A stretch of DNA of 64,000 nt from Rhytidiadelphus loreus (GCA_947034895.1 OX344761.1:33864863-33928862); one strand, 5' to 3'; shown: positions 49,469 to 61,383, numbered from the stretch's first letter. Notes: generated by a model not told the origin, from the letters alone. Translations and numbers: made by a program.

Positions 49469-52400
49469 ATGGCTTCCATTCGAGCAAATGGGCATGAAAT
49501 TCCACTTGTTCTTCCTATTGGGGTAGACGGGTATGCTACATTGCCTTCGCACCTTCTGTACGTCCGATTCGGTTTTATGCAGTCTAGTATATATGTCAAA
49601 GAAGAGGTCATGTCCGATTCTGGACACCTTAAGGAGTACGTCCACATCTTAAAGTTAGAACATGAGACTGGTTCTGTCTGGCACCTCCGTGAAGGCCGCT
49701 ATAGAGCCTACGACTTGTCCACTCCCCTGATGGGTGTTTCCACTGAGATTTTACCTCGCCAATCCGACCACTCTACAGTGGATATGCCAATCCCTCGGCA
49801 GGGAATCCGGTCTTCTCAGGATTTAGACCATGTCACAGTTGCATGTACTCCAGTAGTCCTTTGCCGTGTAAAACAAGAAGTTCTTGGCCCTATCATAGAT
49901 ATATCGAGTGAGTCTGAAGGAGAGTCCCCTAGTCAGCCAACTCTTCAAGTCGAGTCTCGGAGTGAAGATCTTGACAATGTCCAGGAGATGTCTTCAGATA
50001 TGTATCACACACCATCTGGAAATCTTGATCTTCCAATTCATCCTCGCCCCCCAACGTATCCAAATAGTATAGGAACGATTAGCATAGTTAGATGCCTAAA
50101 GAATCTTGCATCAGTTCCGGGGTCTAGGAATGAAGTTGTTGCATTAGACTTCGATTCAGTAATCCACCACAAAGTGCAGTATCTTCCAGCAGATTTTGAT
50201 GGAGACGTAGTATTCGAATTACCGGCGCTTCAAGCTTCGTCTTCATCATGTAGCGGTGGGAATCTACAAGGCATGGATAAACGATACGATGGTCATGCTT
50301 GGTGTCGAACCATGACATCCAATATCCACAACCAAGAGAGGCTAAAGTTCAGAAAGTCCTCTTGTGCGGGACATCTGGTATGTACTAATCCTGAGTGTCA
50401 GTATTTGAAGCGGTTCTCCAAAAGAAACGAGTCACAGTGGTGTGGATATACTAGTGCTCCATTCCAAGTTGGTGTTTATCCCCCGAAGGATTCAAGTCTT
50501 CTTTGCAAGATCTGTAAACATCCCCCAACTTGTGTTAGTCTGTGTGACGCTAGAATATATTATGTTTTCAGCGATACCGCGTTAATGACTAGAGCATGCA
50601 TCCATTTAGGGAATCACAAGCATCCTATAGCAACAGGAGTTTGTAGACAGTCTTTAGACACTATTTCCGGTCTTATCGCGAATGAGGTTGCAAAAACACC
50701 TACTGCCACTAACTCTACTATTGCCCTAGCAGCTAGTAAGCAATTTCTAGACAGACAGTTGATACACAGTGGTGATGGGCCTAAGGATATGTTGCGAGGA
50801 AAATTATTAAAGGATGTCATGGACAAGTTCCAGAGACTAAGTTCTCCTAACATCCGTAATATCATTACTTCTTTTCGTAGCACTGGCAACGGGGGGATTA
50901 TTGACAGTATTATGAATATGAAGCGGAATTTGAAGTTTGACTACATTCATGACAGTGTCTTCCCTGGACAAGGGAAAGAAAAGGTGTATCTTTTTAAGAT
51001 GTTGGTGGAAGGTCCTGGTAGTGGAGTCGACTTGGTGAAACAAATGCAATCTGGTGGAGATCTAGAGAACGCATGGATTATGTTTGACCATGTCAAACGT
51101 GTTAAGAATTGGACCACTATGGCTTGCCATGTCTATGACACCGGTTGCAGGAAGGTCATGACAATTGCCGTTTGTGACATGCAATCCAAAGACACTGAGG
51201 TGCAAGTCATTATGTGGAGGTCCTTGAACGAGGTCATGAGACGCAATGGCGTGCCAAATCCAAACTTCAAGGGCTTTATGGTTGATAGTGCCCAAGCGAA
51301 TTGGAATGCAGTTCGCATTGTATATGGTACGGGGGATTCTAAAATAGAGATGGTGAACCGTGAACGTACATGTCTCCTACATTGGAGTACCTCGTTGCAT
51401 CGCCATACTCAAAAACTAATCAAGCCAGACATGCAATTCCAACACAATCGTCTTTGCAAGCAGTACAAAGATTCAAAGACTATGGAGGAAGCTGAGACAC
51501 GATACTTGGCGATCCGCTCTTGGTGGCTATCATCTGGAGCAGCCTCAGAAGATTCTCTGCGCGAACTAGAGTTGTGGCTTGCATTTTGGCACTTCCGATA
51601 TCGCCAATGGGGCGGGTTCATGCAAATGGTACTTCATTGGAAATCCTTTCTCTATCTTTGTATGTGTTTCTTGTAGATCCTTCAGTATCTTATAGTTTCA
51701 TTTCTGTAGAACTACTTGCATATCATTTTAATTATTTTCCGTCCCCCCAAAGGGCTAGTATATACTTCAAACAGATCTCTGTTGACTACTGGGAGTGGGG
51801 GCCTTACCTCTCGGTGCCGATGGGAACCTGGACCTCTTACTCGATAGATCAAAATCGCAGTGGTTTACAAAGATGAGGTGTGTAGTAGGATTATTTTTCT
51901 TTCGCATGTTTTTATTTAAAAGCTAATTACTCATTTGGTTTTCTTCTAGGGATTGAGTCTCGATGAAATGGCAGACATGCCATCATGTAACTTATCGGAA
52001 ACAGTTCACAACAAGTGGTTGCAACAATCTGGTAATCGCGGTAATGATTTGTTTGCCGCCACTTGTGATGATTGCATTCGAGCCTTCATGCAAATGACCA
52101 ATTATCGAGCATTCTTGAATGGTACAACATCAAGGTCCGGGCCATCAAAATCAGAGTTGAAGTTAAAAGGCGCTAGACGAAGTGGTGATCCAAAGAAGAT
52201 TGCGGAGGCCCTGAATGACCTGCCTGGACAAGATGGTCTTGGAACACGTATTCCACATTTGGAAGGTGAAGAAGTATTTGGTAGCAACAAACATAAGCTT
52301 GACTTACCTATCGGGTCAAATGGTGACTCTCATCGACCGGACAAGGTCAACTTCTCTCAACCACGAGTGCAGATCCGCTCTACATGTACGTCCATAGTGG

Positions 52401-53356
52401 TTTCTAATGAACCTAGTCTAGTAGTTGACTTGTTGCATGTACCTCATGTCTCCACTGCAATGGAGAGTGACTGTGACACATCACAGTGGCACATTGCAAG
52501 ATTATCTCATAAATCGAGTTGTAAATGTCACGCTCAACAGCGAGGGACAAACATTCGTTGCACTGCCAAAATTGCGAAGGGATCTAAAGGTACTCCAGCC
52601 CCAACGTATCGTGGTCGCAAGAAGCAATATGGTGGAAACAAGGAGATCATGACCGACTTCTGGTTTTGTCCAGATGACATTGACCGATGTGTAAGAAGCT
52701 CCAAACGTCCTTGGGTAATTGATTGGCTCCAAGTTCCAGACATATGGCCAGTGCTCAATGACACTAGTTTGACTCGTCAAGAAACCCTACTATTGCAAGA
52801 AGCTGGCTTTCTACTCCAAGAACGCCCACCTATGTCACCTCGACGGTTGTTTACGATGTCTAATGTGTTCAAGGCAAACTTTTACAATGAAGCTAGCCCG
52901 GTGAATGCGGACACATATCCAACATCTCGAAAAAACAAGACCATTCGACGTATTGCAAATGCTCCGACTACAGAGCATCGCAATAAATGGGAAAGTGCTG
53001 CTAATGTCAAAGGATTGATTTTGGGAGTTACTATGCTCCCCTTACCCGGACTTGGAGCCATTATCACCCTTCAAACTGGAACAGAGCCCACAAAAAAGGT
53101 TTATCGAATTACACTTGGCATGTATTCTGAGTGCACTTGTCCTGATTTTGTAGACATGGCCGTCTCCGCAATTGGTGGCCGGCACCAATATGTGAGTTGC
53201 AAACATCTTTACTATTTATTTCGTTACTTCTGCAAAATGAATCAGATAGATGACAAGTTCATCCATTCTCCAAGTTTTAGCTTCAATGAGGTCAAGTTGC
53301 TTCTCATTAGGGCTGGTATCATCAAGGTTACAAGCGACAGTCATGAACACGCTTAG
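49469..53356 (+). CDS. MULE-type transposase with GCM/FLYWCH-like region and SWIM zinc finger
   Basis: Exon 1 (49469-51628) gives 720 codons and ends at ATG|GTACTT. The last exon (51950-53356) gives 468 codons and a TAG. A short exon near 51776-51895 is needed between them, but no frame passes cleanly, so a frameshift or a missed splice site is likely there. N-terminal half: a Cys/His-rich region with KFRKSSCAGHLVCTNPEC and CKICKHPPTC, and HLGNHKHPI, like GCM/FLYWCH DNA-binding domains. Core: DTGCRKVMTIAVCD (Asp 557) and FKGFMVDSAQANW (Asp 606), with EEAETRY near Glu 673 as candidate DDE residues. C-terminus: SECTCPDF and SCKHLYYLF form CxC-x19-CxH, a SWIM finger, typical of MULE transposases. 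It would act in the nucleus on the element ends. ATG 49469 is the first in frame. Confidence 0.8.
51629..51949 (+). other. Intron-exon-intron region of the transposase gene, unresolved
   Basis: After the exon 1 donor, one frame reads VDYWEWGPYL near 51782 and another reads GADGNLDLLLDRSKSQWFTKM near 51825-51890. The second ends in phase 2 at a good donor (ATGAG|GTGTGT), but the next exon starts in phase 0 (CTAG|GGATTG). The shift may be a real frameshift. Confidence 0.55.
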
Positions 53357-53860
53357 AAGTGCAATAGTACTTTATTGATTGGCATTTCAGATTTGAAGAT
53401 TGTAGACTACAATCTGAGATATAGCTTCAGAATTATCACTTGTTATTTGGGCCAATACTGTTATTTGCAAATGTATTGAATACAGACCATTTTTTGTCTG
53501 AATTCCAATTTTCATATACTTCAGTTTTTTTGTCTTTAAAATCTATGCTCTATTATATTAAGAAATTCAAAAAATCAAAGAATTTAAAAAATCCTGAGCC
53601 CTATACCACGCTTTTAAGTCTCGAGCAAAGCGTCCGTGGTCGTCACTACTTTGTAACAAGCCCACGGTAATGGGTCCACGGTAATAAGCACCCTAAATCC
53701 TAAAATAGTCACAACACTGGAAATTGAAAAAACATTGTCTCTTTTTAGAAGAAACTGGTCTCTTTAAAAAAAATTTATATATACATGAATTCCATGCTCA
53801 CAGAACCCAAGCTCACCGCTCGTAGGCTCGTGCTCGCAGGCTCACAATCTAGCACCGTTG
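53357..53860. other. 3' subterminal region and right terminal inverted repeat of the MULE
   Basis: It contains CCCACGGTAATGGGTCCACGGT (near 53661-53682), an inverted partner of the left subterminal ACCGTGGAC. The last 60 bases form the right terminal repeat, ending CACAATCTAGCACCGTTG. Confidence 0.7.
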
Positions 53861-53870
53861 GACATAGGGG
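53861..53870 (+). other. Target-site duplication, right copy, of the MULE
   Basis: GACATAGGGG, identical to 40998-41007. It joins directly to the coding relic that continues rightward. Confidence 0.85.
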
Positions 53871-54986
53871 TGAAGATGATATTCTAGCACTCCACTTGCT
53901 CTAGTTTCTTCCAAATCCAGCTAGCACTCTTTGAGCACAAGCTTATTGCCAATTTTTGTAGGGTTCTCATCTTGGATATTGAACTACTCAAAATAAACTC
54001 AAAGTTAGTATGAAAGCCAAGAAGGACCAAAACAAATTCTAAACATATGGTTGCGTTCCTTTTTACATGTAGTACAATGTTTTATAGTTAATGTAATTTC
54101 TTATTGGAGACTATTCATATTTTTAAAATTAATTTTACAAAAGCATTCACATTTTACACATCCTTTTAGACATTGTCGTTTCCTCGAAATAATTTTTTTT
54201 ACATAAGATACATTTCTTTTGATATTGAAACTTTTTTTGGATAATTTGTAAAGTATCTAAATTCACAATCATGTATTATCTCGGGGGATGCACTTAGTTC
54301 TACTACAACAAACCACGTGCGAACAAGAATTTTTTAATAAACTATAATTTCAACCTAAAATTTTGAGCATTGTTTAATAATAACTATAGGTTTCTATTGC
54401 CAAAAATTTCAACTCAAATAAAAAAAATGAAATGATTTCTAGAAGAGGTTGAAAATGAACTAAAATGGCATACTTTTCAACTCAAATAATTATAGAGAAC
54501 ACATTTAGATGACCATTGAATCAATATTCAACTCAAAATTAGCTTTCAATAGAGAATTATTTTTAGAAATTTTTTGTTCATTTTTTAGAGAAATTTTTCT
54601 TATATAATATAGGGGTATGAAAGTTATTTTTCAATTCTATAGTGTATATTTTTACTTCAAAAATTTGTAACTAATTATTATTAACAAATGAAAATATCAA
54701 TAATTCAGAAAATAAACTTTTAAAGTGGAAAAATCTATTCTTATTTTATTTACTTATTTTTATTTAAAATTCAAAAAGTATATAGTGGGTCCAAATTTTT
54801 GTCCGCACATGGTTTCTAATGGACACTCTAAGTGAAACCCCAAGTGTATAATTCATTCATGTATATATTTAAAGTACTTTAAATTCATCTAAATGAATCA
54901 TGTACCAAATACTAAATCCCATGGTTCATTGAAGATGATTTTTTTAGTGGAAGGAAAAAAGGGCTACAATTGGATCATTCACTTAA
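53871..54986. other. Continuation of the interrupted relic, then AT-rich DNA shared with 17 kb
   Basis: The first 150 bases continue the minus-strand relic split by the MULE. From about 54350 to 54830 the sequence resembles 17130-17570. No gene. Confidence 0.5.
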
Positions 54987-55946
54987 CCCCTCAAGGCCCC
55001 AGGCCTTTTTGGATTTAAAAACATCATAGCTTTTGAAGTTCTATAAATCTAAATGTCACTAAATCATACAGATTTTAACCGTACAATCTTGTAGTGCACA
55101 TGTTGAAGATGTCATGGATCAAATTTGAAGTCATTTGACCGTGTAGATTGAAATATTATAATGTTTTAGTGTTGAAAAAGGATGCTGAAATTTATCTAAA
55201 AACACATTTGGAGGTGAAATTTGAATTCTAAACCTTCTCAAATGGAATAAATTTAAACTACAAAGTGCTTGAAAATCACCATACAAATACATTGGTGAAA
55301 GAAAATATCATTCAATTGACTCATTGTGTCTACAAAATGGCTTTGAAATGTCAAGAAAAGTTGCCAAAAATTACACCCAAGGCTGAACCTCCTTCTACTA
55401 AAATGCCTCTCAGTCACTCATTATTTCTCGGATTGATATGAAATTTTATTGACACAAACTAGACCAGTATGTGCAACTTTTCCAAAAAGAATAATTGAAA
55501 ATGGACATTGTATGAAGAAGAAATAGGCCGCCAAAGTTCACTATAATGAAAAACTATTAGGGTTTTGAACTTTGAATTGCTCCCAAACATTCAAAACAAC
55601 CTAGATTGATATGAAAATTTTACCACTAGAACTAGACTTCAAGGAAAACATAATACAACAAATTTTATTGAAAAAAAACTCTGTATGAAGGAGATACAAG
55701 CCCCCAAAGTTGCATCCATCAAGTGCAGTTTTGTGAACTCAAATTATACTTGCGAACTTCGATTGGATTTCAAGAAACTAATACATCTTGAATTGATCTG
55801 AAAATTTTACCACATAAACTAGAAAAGTATGCACAACTTCTCCAACAAGTTTTATTGAATTTGAACATTAGATGCAAAAGTGACATTACTTTGAATTGGA
55901 CTCAAACTATGTGAGGCTGCTTTTGAGCCCCTTGGGCGTTGAGGGG
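54987..55946. mobile_element. 960-bp TTAA-flanked non-autonomous element (piggyBac-like)
   Basis: It starts CCCCTCAAGGCCCCAGG and ends CCCCTTGGGCGTTGAGGGG, bordered on both sides by TTAA. The termini resemble those of the shorter TTAA-flanked MITEs at 12442 and 30045. The interior is AT-rich without an open frame. It interrupts DNA otherwise related to the 17-20 kb region. Confidence 0.7.
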
Positions 55947-56780
55947 TTAAGGTTTAAAAATAGTAGAAGGCAATGGTCACAAGTACTAATGAGTTGTTCA
56001 ATGCTTGTTTATGGAGCACTTTATACGTTCAATGTAAATACCCCTAAGAATTGGTACTAATGAAAAACTTTGTAGCATTCCAACAAAAGGAATGATAGCA
56101 AGCATAATTGTCATTGAATTAAACCAACAGGCCGAGGCACTCAAATATGAATGAGTGTCCTCCACATTGGTGTCATTATTTGTGCATGATGGCACACTCT
56201 AAGTAGTTTGTCTCATCACGACTCTAAGTGCTTTGTTCCATCATGGATGGCACACACTCAGTGGTTTGTTCTATCATGAATGGCATAGCGGAGCATGGAA
56301 TGCTTGATATCACTTTGAAGTGGGCATAGTCATGATTGGCCACTATTTATCATAATGGAAATTTTCAAATGGAAGGCCTCATTGTAGTTCTATTTTCCCT
56401 CTAATCAACTACCTAATATCACATGAACTTCTATATTAATTGCATCTACTCAATACAATTTCAAATTTTACTTGTTAATTACTTGAACATTTAGAATTCA
56501 TGTGGAAACTTTTCCTCCTTCAACATAAAATTTTTAAGTTTGCTTAAAAAAATGGAAGAATATATTATTTATATGAATTTCATCAAGATGTTTAGAAAGA
56601 AAATCTCATCTTTTCAGGATTCAAGATTTGATGAATCATTGGTGTAAAACACTCCATTCATCATCCAAAATACGGATGTTGGGACACCTAGGGGTGCCCA
56701 TGAGATTGCTAAACATTTGAGAGCCGACTTACTTTGAAATCTTGGTGGCATTAAAATTTTAACTCACATTCTGATCATTA
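55947..56780. other. Non-coding flank of pathogen-related gene B
   Basis: From about 56535 to 56640 it matches 20050-20160, so it belongs to the diverged outer part of the duplication. Otherwise nothing is seen. Confidence 0.45.
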
Positions 56781-56898
56781 GGTACGCCAACCGTATATAC
56801 TACTCCGTATTTCAGAAAGTACGTCTCTTCAACTGTATTATCCTATATAGGTCTAATACTATATTATACTCTACTCTACTATACTGTACTGTACTGAA

Positions 56899-59897
56899 CT
56901 AAGAACGGCCGACCATGTTTGCGTATGGACACCCTTCCACTCCTTTGAGGTACGCTCGGTAACTGTCCGATTTCGGTCCCTTCGTCAAGCCTCCGAGAAA
57001 CGCTGCCGTGTCGTAGTACACTTCCAGCTCCAAGATTTTCAAATTCTCGTCCACCTGCACAGATCATGGCCTCACAGATCAATCCCATTGTCAGAAATCA
57101 ATTGGATTCAAAGTCTCGCGAAAAATTCGACGGCATTTATTAGAGGGCGAGAAGGATTTCTTCAGCAATGGGGAGCCAAATTCTCGAATTCTCGATCGAT
57201 AATTCAGAATTCGAGTAGAGTATCTGATGTTGGGAAGAATTTACGGCTCACTGCTGAAGAAGTTGAATTGGGGATCAATATTGCACCAAATCGAAAAGGA
57301 AAGAGCGAAGTGCGATCTCTGACACTCAGACACTCTGGCGCTCTTGAGCTTTGCACAACTTTGCGGTCAAGTCCTAGATGAAATCGGAAGCAAGAGAGTT
57401 CAGTAACAATCACTTCCATGAAAACGACCAATCAATTTGGGTTTCCGCAATTGCAACTCCTTGCCATTTCCACTGAAATGGGAAATCTAGGTACAAAAAT
57501 TACAAACGGTACATACGACCGAGCGCTGAATGATACCCAATTTTACAAATGGAATCAAAGTCGGTGAGGGAGTGAGCGCGCTCTGACTCTCTGTCCCTAT
57601 TGAACTTGGCAGAACTTGGCAGAACTTGGCGGTAACTTATATGACATCAGAAGCAAAAGAGTTCCTTATCTTTCAAGTCAATGAAAACAACGAATCAATT
57701 TGAATTTCCGCAATTGCCATTTTCACTGAAATGGGAAATTTAAGTACAAAAATTACAAAAGCGCTGAATGATACCCAATTTCACACACGGAATCCAAATC
57801 GGTGAAGGAATGAACGCACTCTGACCCTCCGTCACTGTCGAGCTACGCAGAACTTTGCGAAAACTTACAGAGAATTGGAAGCCGAAAAGTTCCTTAACAT
57901 TCACGTCCATGAAATTGGCAAAATAATTAGAGCTTTCGCAAGAAACAATATACCTTAGCAACCACAATCCCAATAGACTCCACCACCTCCCCAGTAGCCG
58001 CATGTCCTTTGAACCCGCCGTCCATCACCCCCCAATGCCGATACTTCATCACCACCACCGGCGGAGGCGAGTACACGGCCTGCACCTCCCAAGCAAAGCC
58101 TCCAGGGAACACACTCCTGAAAATCTCATGCGAAGACTCGAACGTCTCTTTCTTCGATTGGTACTTGGCCTCATCTCCTTGGAAGCTGCTCGTGGCCATC
58201 AAAGCGTTGTAGCTGCCCACTTGCAACGTCTCCGCGGCGGAAAACTTCGGGCCACCTAAAACATCATCCAGCATTCACACGACATAAGAACCAGTGTTCC
58301 TAACATTGGAGTGCTACAATTACAGTGCAAAGCCTTGCCATGTTCTCTGCGGAAATCGGGATACAATGAAAAGGAGAGGCGGGGGTTGTGGATGAGCTCA
58401 CAACTGTGTTAAAGCTTGTGCGATTTCTAATGGGAATTTGACAATGGAATCCAGATTTGGGGAAGCTCTCGCTCTCGGCGTTAGCAATTGCGCAAGAGCT
58501 TGTGCATTTTTCAATGGAAATTTCGGCAATGGAATCGAGGGTCGGAAGGGAGCTTTAGCTTACCGTTGACTGAGATGCGGAACTTCTCGTGGTCGATGGT
58601 CTTGAAGTCGGATACTCTGGTTTTGTGTGAAAGCTCCATTTCCCATGTTTTCACGAGATTTTGCACCACTTCTTCGAGAGATCCTTTGGGCCATACCTGC
58701 TTGCCAAGGTCGCTTACGTGAGTTAGATATAAATTTGACGGACTGATCATTCGTGATTGTGTACGTATTTTGGGTTGTGCGTTGCATGCGACCACTCCAA
58801 TCTGGAGCTAGCTCCCCGCTGACGGTACTCAATCTAGTGAAAGAAAATAGCGAAACCAGATCTAGCTGTGGGTTGTGTTTTGTTGAAATGAAGCGAATGA
58901 GCGTGTGTCAGGTTACAGCTAAGGAAACTGGAGGCGGGTGTCAGGTTGCAGCATTCTCGTTGAGATTAATTCTGGGAGGTAATGCAAATCGATTTCCAAA
59001 GCCAGGACTGGGACCCCGCAAAAAGGAGTGGGGCTTCACGACGCAAATCGCACTATTTCCCTCAATCAGACTCTAGATTTGCATAAAATAGTCAAACAAG
59101 ACCAAGGCAAGTGCATCCTTCACAGTGAAATACAAACGAAACTCCACAACCAGGCTCTCGATTTGCATAAAACACACCACCAAAGCAAGTGCATCCTTCC
59201 CATCCCCATATATTCTCCACAACCAAACTCTCACTAGACTTGCATAAAATTGTAAACAAGACCAAGCCACATGTCCGCCTCCTTCACATGTACTAGCTGA
59301 ATAATTCCACAACCAGACTCTAGATTAGCATTAACCAAGACCAAGTCAAGTCCATCCTTGGCACCCCAAACCGCACGAAACTCCACGACCAAGCTCTCGA
59401 TTTGCATATCAGAAGGAAAGACCAAGGGAAGTCCATCCTTCACAGCACAATTAGTACACACTAAATTCCACATCCAAGCTCTACATTTGCATAATACAAG
59501 ACCAAACTAAGTCAGCCTTCGCATCCCAACAAGTACAGAATTTCACAACCAAGCTCCAGATGTGCCGATATATCCAAACATGACCAACGCTGCAAGTGCA
59601 TCATGATCCTTCACACCATAACAAGCATAAATCTCCACAATAAATGAAACCAAGCTCGCTCTCCATTCAGATATCAAACAAGACCAAATTACAACCAATT
59701 CAAAGGGACTGAATTACTACCTGAGTGCGTCCCTTCTCAAAAAGAGCATTAACCATCTCGTACGTCGGAGCGCTTCCATGGCGCCACGCCGTGTGAAGCT
59801 CCCCGTCCCCGGAGAGATGGTTCCTGTAAGCATCCTCCTCGTCCTGGTTTACGTGCAGTCCATTCAGACGTTGTGCAACAACCTCTGAAGTAGACAT
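56899..59897 (-). CDS. Pathogen-related protein, SnoaL/NTF2-like fold, copy B
   Basis: Same four-exon structure as copy A with identical exon lengths: 59721-59897, 58564-58696, 57954-58255, 56899-57054; 255 residues, TAG stop. Differences from copy A are few: C10R, I16V, Y40H, one V/I change in the FRVSVNG block (residue 100), G-E to R-A in the SYGEYLKG block, and N to V three residues before the end. Exon 3 is unchanged in protein. The reading frame and all splice sites are intact, so both genes are probably functional. The ligand is unknown, as for copy A. A frame-preserving pattern of change suggests purifying selection, but recent origin could explain it too. Confidence 0.9.
57430..57845. 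repeat. Local direct duplication in intron 3 of pathogen-related gene B
   Basis: AATCAATTTG, TTTCCGCAATTG and GCGCTGAATGATACCC occur twice about 262 bases apart. Copy A has only one. Between them GAACTTGGCA is repeated three times (about 57603-57630). Confidence 0.8.
59050..59690. repeat. Degenerate tandem repeat in intron 1 of pathogen-related gene B
   Basis: Same unit as at 22380-22800 (CTCCACAACCAAGCTCT, GATTTGCATAAAA, AAGTGCATCCTTC) but with about two to three more units, the extra ones near 59240-59460. Confidence 0.7.
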
Positions 59898-60541
59898 GAT
59901 GGTGCTTGCTTGGAATCAATGTTCAGTCAAAATGATGAATTGAAACGTTCTCAAGAGCGAGGTAGCCTTCTGCAGGGATGAGATCTAAGTTCGTTAATTA
60001 ACTATCTGCTTGCGAATTGAAGTACAGTACTGGACTGTGCATATATTCAAGTAGTAAGTTATGAATCGGCGTTACTTTCTGTTATGTTCGAGCAATCTAT
60101 CGCGCTTACCTAGTTGTCTGACACGTTTGGCATGGGCCAGTACAGGCAGGATTCTCCAACTTTCAGCTAACGCAGCAGTGCATGTGACACCACTTGACAG
60201 TTACTGTACCCCCCCCCCCAAAAAAAAAGAAAAAAATCAAAACGCATGAGAGATTGGTATGAAAGCCTTGGAAACTGGGATTCTCACACAGATAAGATGT
60301 GTAGAGAGTGCAGATTAGTCGATGGATTTCGACTTGGAGAAGCTCGATGGATCGATGGGGAGGGATGGAAAGCGGTGCCTGGGAGGGGACTGAGAAAATC
60401 AAGGTGAACCTCAAATCCGTCAGGTAAGTAACGTGCAGAGCTTCGCCGTTCGTGTCCTGTTTTTTTCCATCAGGCAGGGATTCTATTTTCAACTTAGCTC
60501 GGAAGCTTCTGTCAGCGTTTTTAGTTTGGAACCACAGGAAG

Positions 60542-61047
60542 CCGCTTGCGTGCATGGGCCGAAGTTAAAACTCAAGCTTAACTTAGTTGCGGACGGATCA
60601 CGTCAGATACTTATGAGGCCAGAGGAAAAATCCTCTGTGACAAGACATGTTTCAACTTGCACTAATTTAAAAATCATATGACTTTGGTAAATGACTGCGG
60701 TGTCACATGCATTGTTAGGACAAAAGTCAGTTTAGTCAAATCCCATAATCATTAGATTTTTGGAGGAGCACCTGCAATTTTGGTTTTTTTTGACAGTTTC
60801 CTTGGAAGTCATTCATTAGGCACTTTCAATTCAATCCTTGTCGGACGTCGTCCTTTCTTAGTGAACTTCTAATAAAGAGTCCTTGCTTGGTAGTAGGTAC
60901 TAGGGGAATGTAGATTTTGGAGCTCATTAGACAAAGTCAATTATGGTCGGCGAAGAATTTAGATTTAGGATATTTGTTTTCGCAAGTTTTTTCATTTCTT
61001 CGTGTACATATAAGAATTGCTTTAGGAGCATGCACAAAAATTACAAA
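60542..61047. other. Unassigned sequence upstream of pathogen-related gene B
   Basis: Similarity to copy A has ended. No coding exon or repeat is apparent. Confidence 0.4.
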
Positions 61048-61383
61048 CATTAGAAGAAATATCAGCCCTCCAGAGGGCTGCTCCAGAGTGACAAGCCAAG
61101 CTATTTCAGAGCTCGACCTGTCATTCTAGAACTGTCCCGCAGTGAGCAGTCAGCCAAGCTAACTGCTCGCCAAAACATTAAGTAATCACCATTTAAAAAT
61201 AAAAATTTAAGATTAAATTTTTTTTTAATTATTTGTAAATTTCGGTTCCTGCGCCACTATTGCTGCAAGTATAGCTGGGCGGAAATAGGAAAAAAACGAA
61301 TTTTTGAGCAAAAAAAAGTAAATTTCAGGGTACCTTGGAAGGTTGTGGAGCAGCCCTCTGGAGGCCTGAAATTTTCTCTAATG
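61048..61383. mobile_element. 336-bp MITE with CCTCCAGAGGGCTGCTCCA arms
   Basis: The 19-bp word CCTCCAGAGGGCTGCTCCA near 61067 has an exact inverted partner near 61345. Outer bases (CATTAGAAGAAAT and ATTTTCTCTAATG) extend the arms to about 37 bases with mismatches. No clear target duplication. Confidence 0.75.

Larger units (their letters stand above)
41008..53860. mobile_element. 12.85-kb two-gene Mutator-like element with a ParB/methyltransferase-like cargo
   Basis: The left end begins CAGGGTTGCTATTTTGTGAG and the reverse complement of the right end begins CAACGGTGCTAGATTGTGAG. Both run on into GAGCC/GAGCG-rich sequence for about 50 bases. A 10-bp duplication (GACATAGGGG) borders the element exactly. 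The word ACCGTGGAC is also found inverted near both ends (41114-41122 and 53674-53682). Inside are two divergent genes: a MULE-type transposase (plus strand) and an 11-12-exon gene with ParB-like and DNA-methyltransferase-like domains (minus strand). Removing the element and one duplication restores a continuous flanking reading frame. Autonomy is doubtful because of an in-frame TAG in the cargo gene and an unresolved exon in the transposase gene. Confidence 0.85.
56781..60541 (-). repeat. Segmental duplication, copy B
   Basis: Collinear with 20527-23655. It is about 630 bases longer because of a duplication in intron 3 (about 260 bases), added sequence in intron 1 (about 300 bases) and small upstream insertions. 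Confidence 0.9.
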
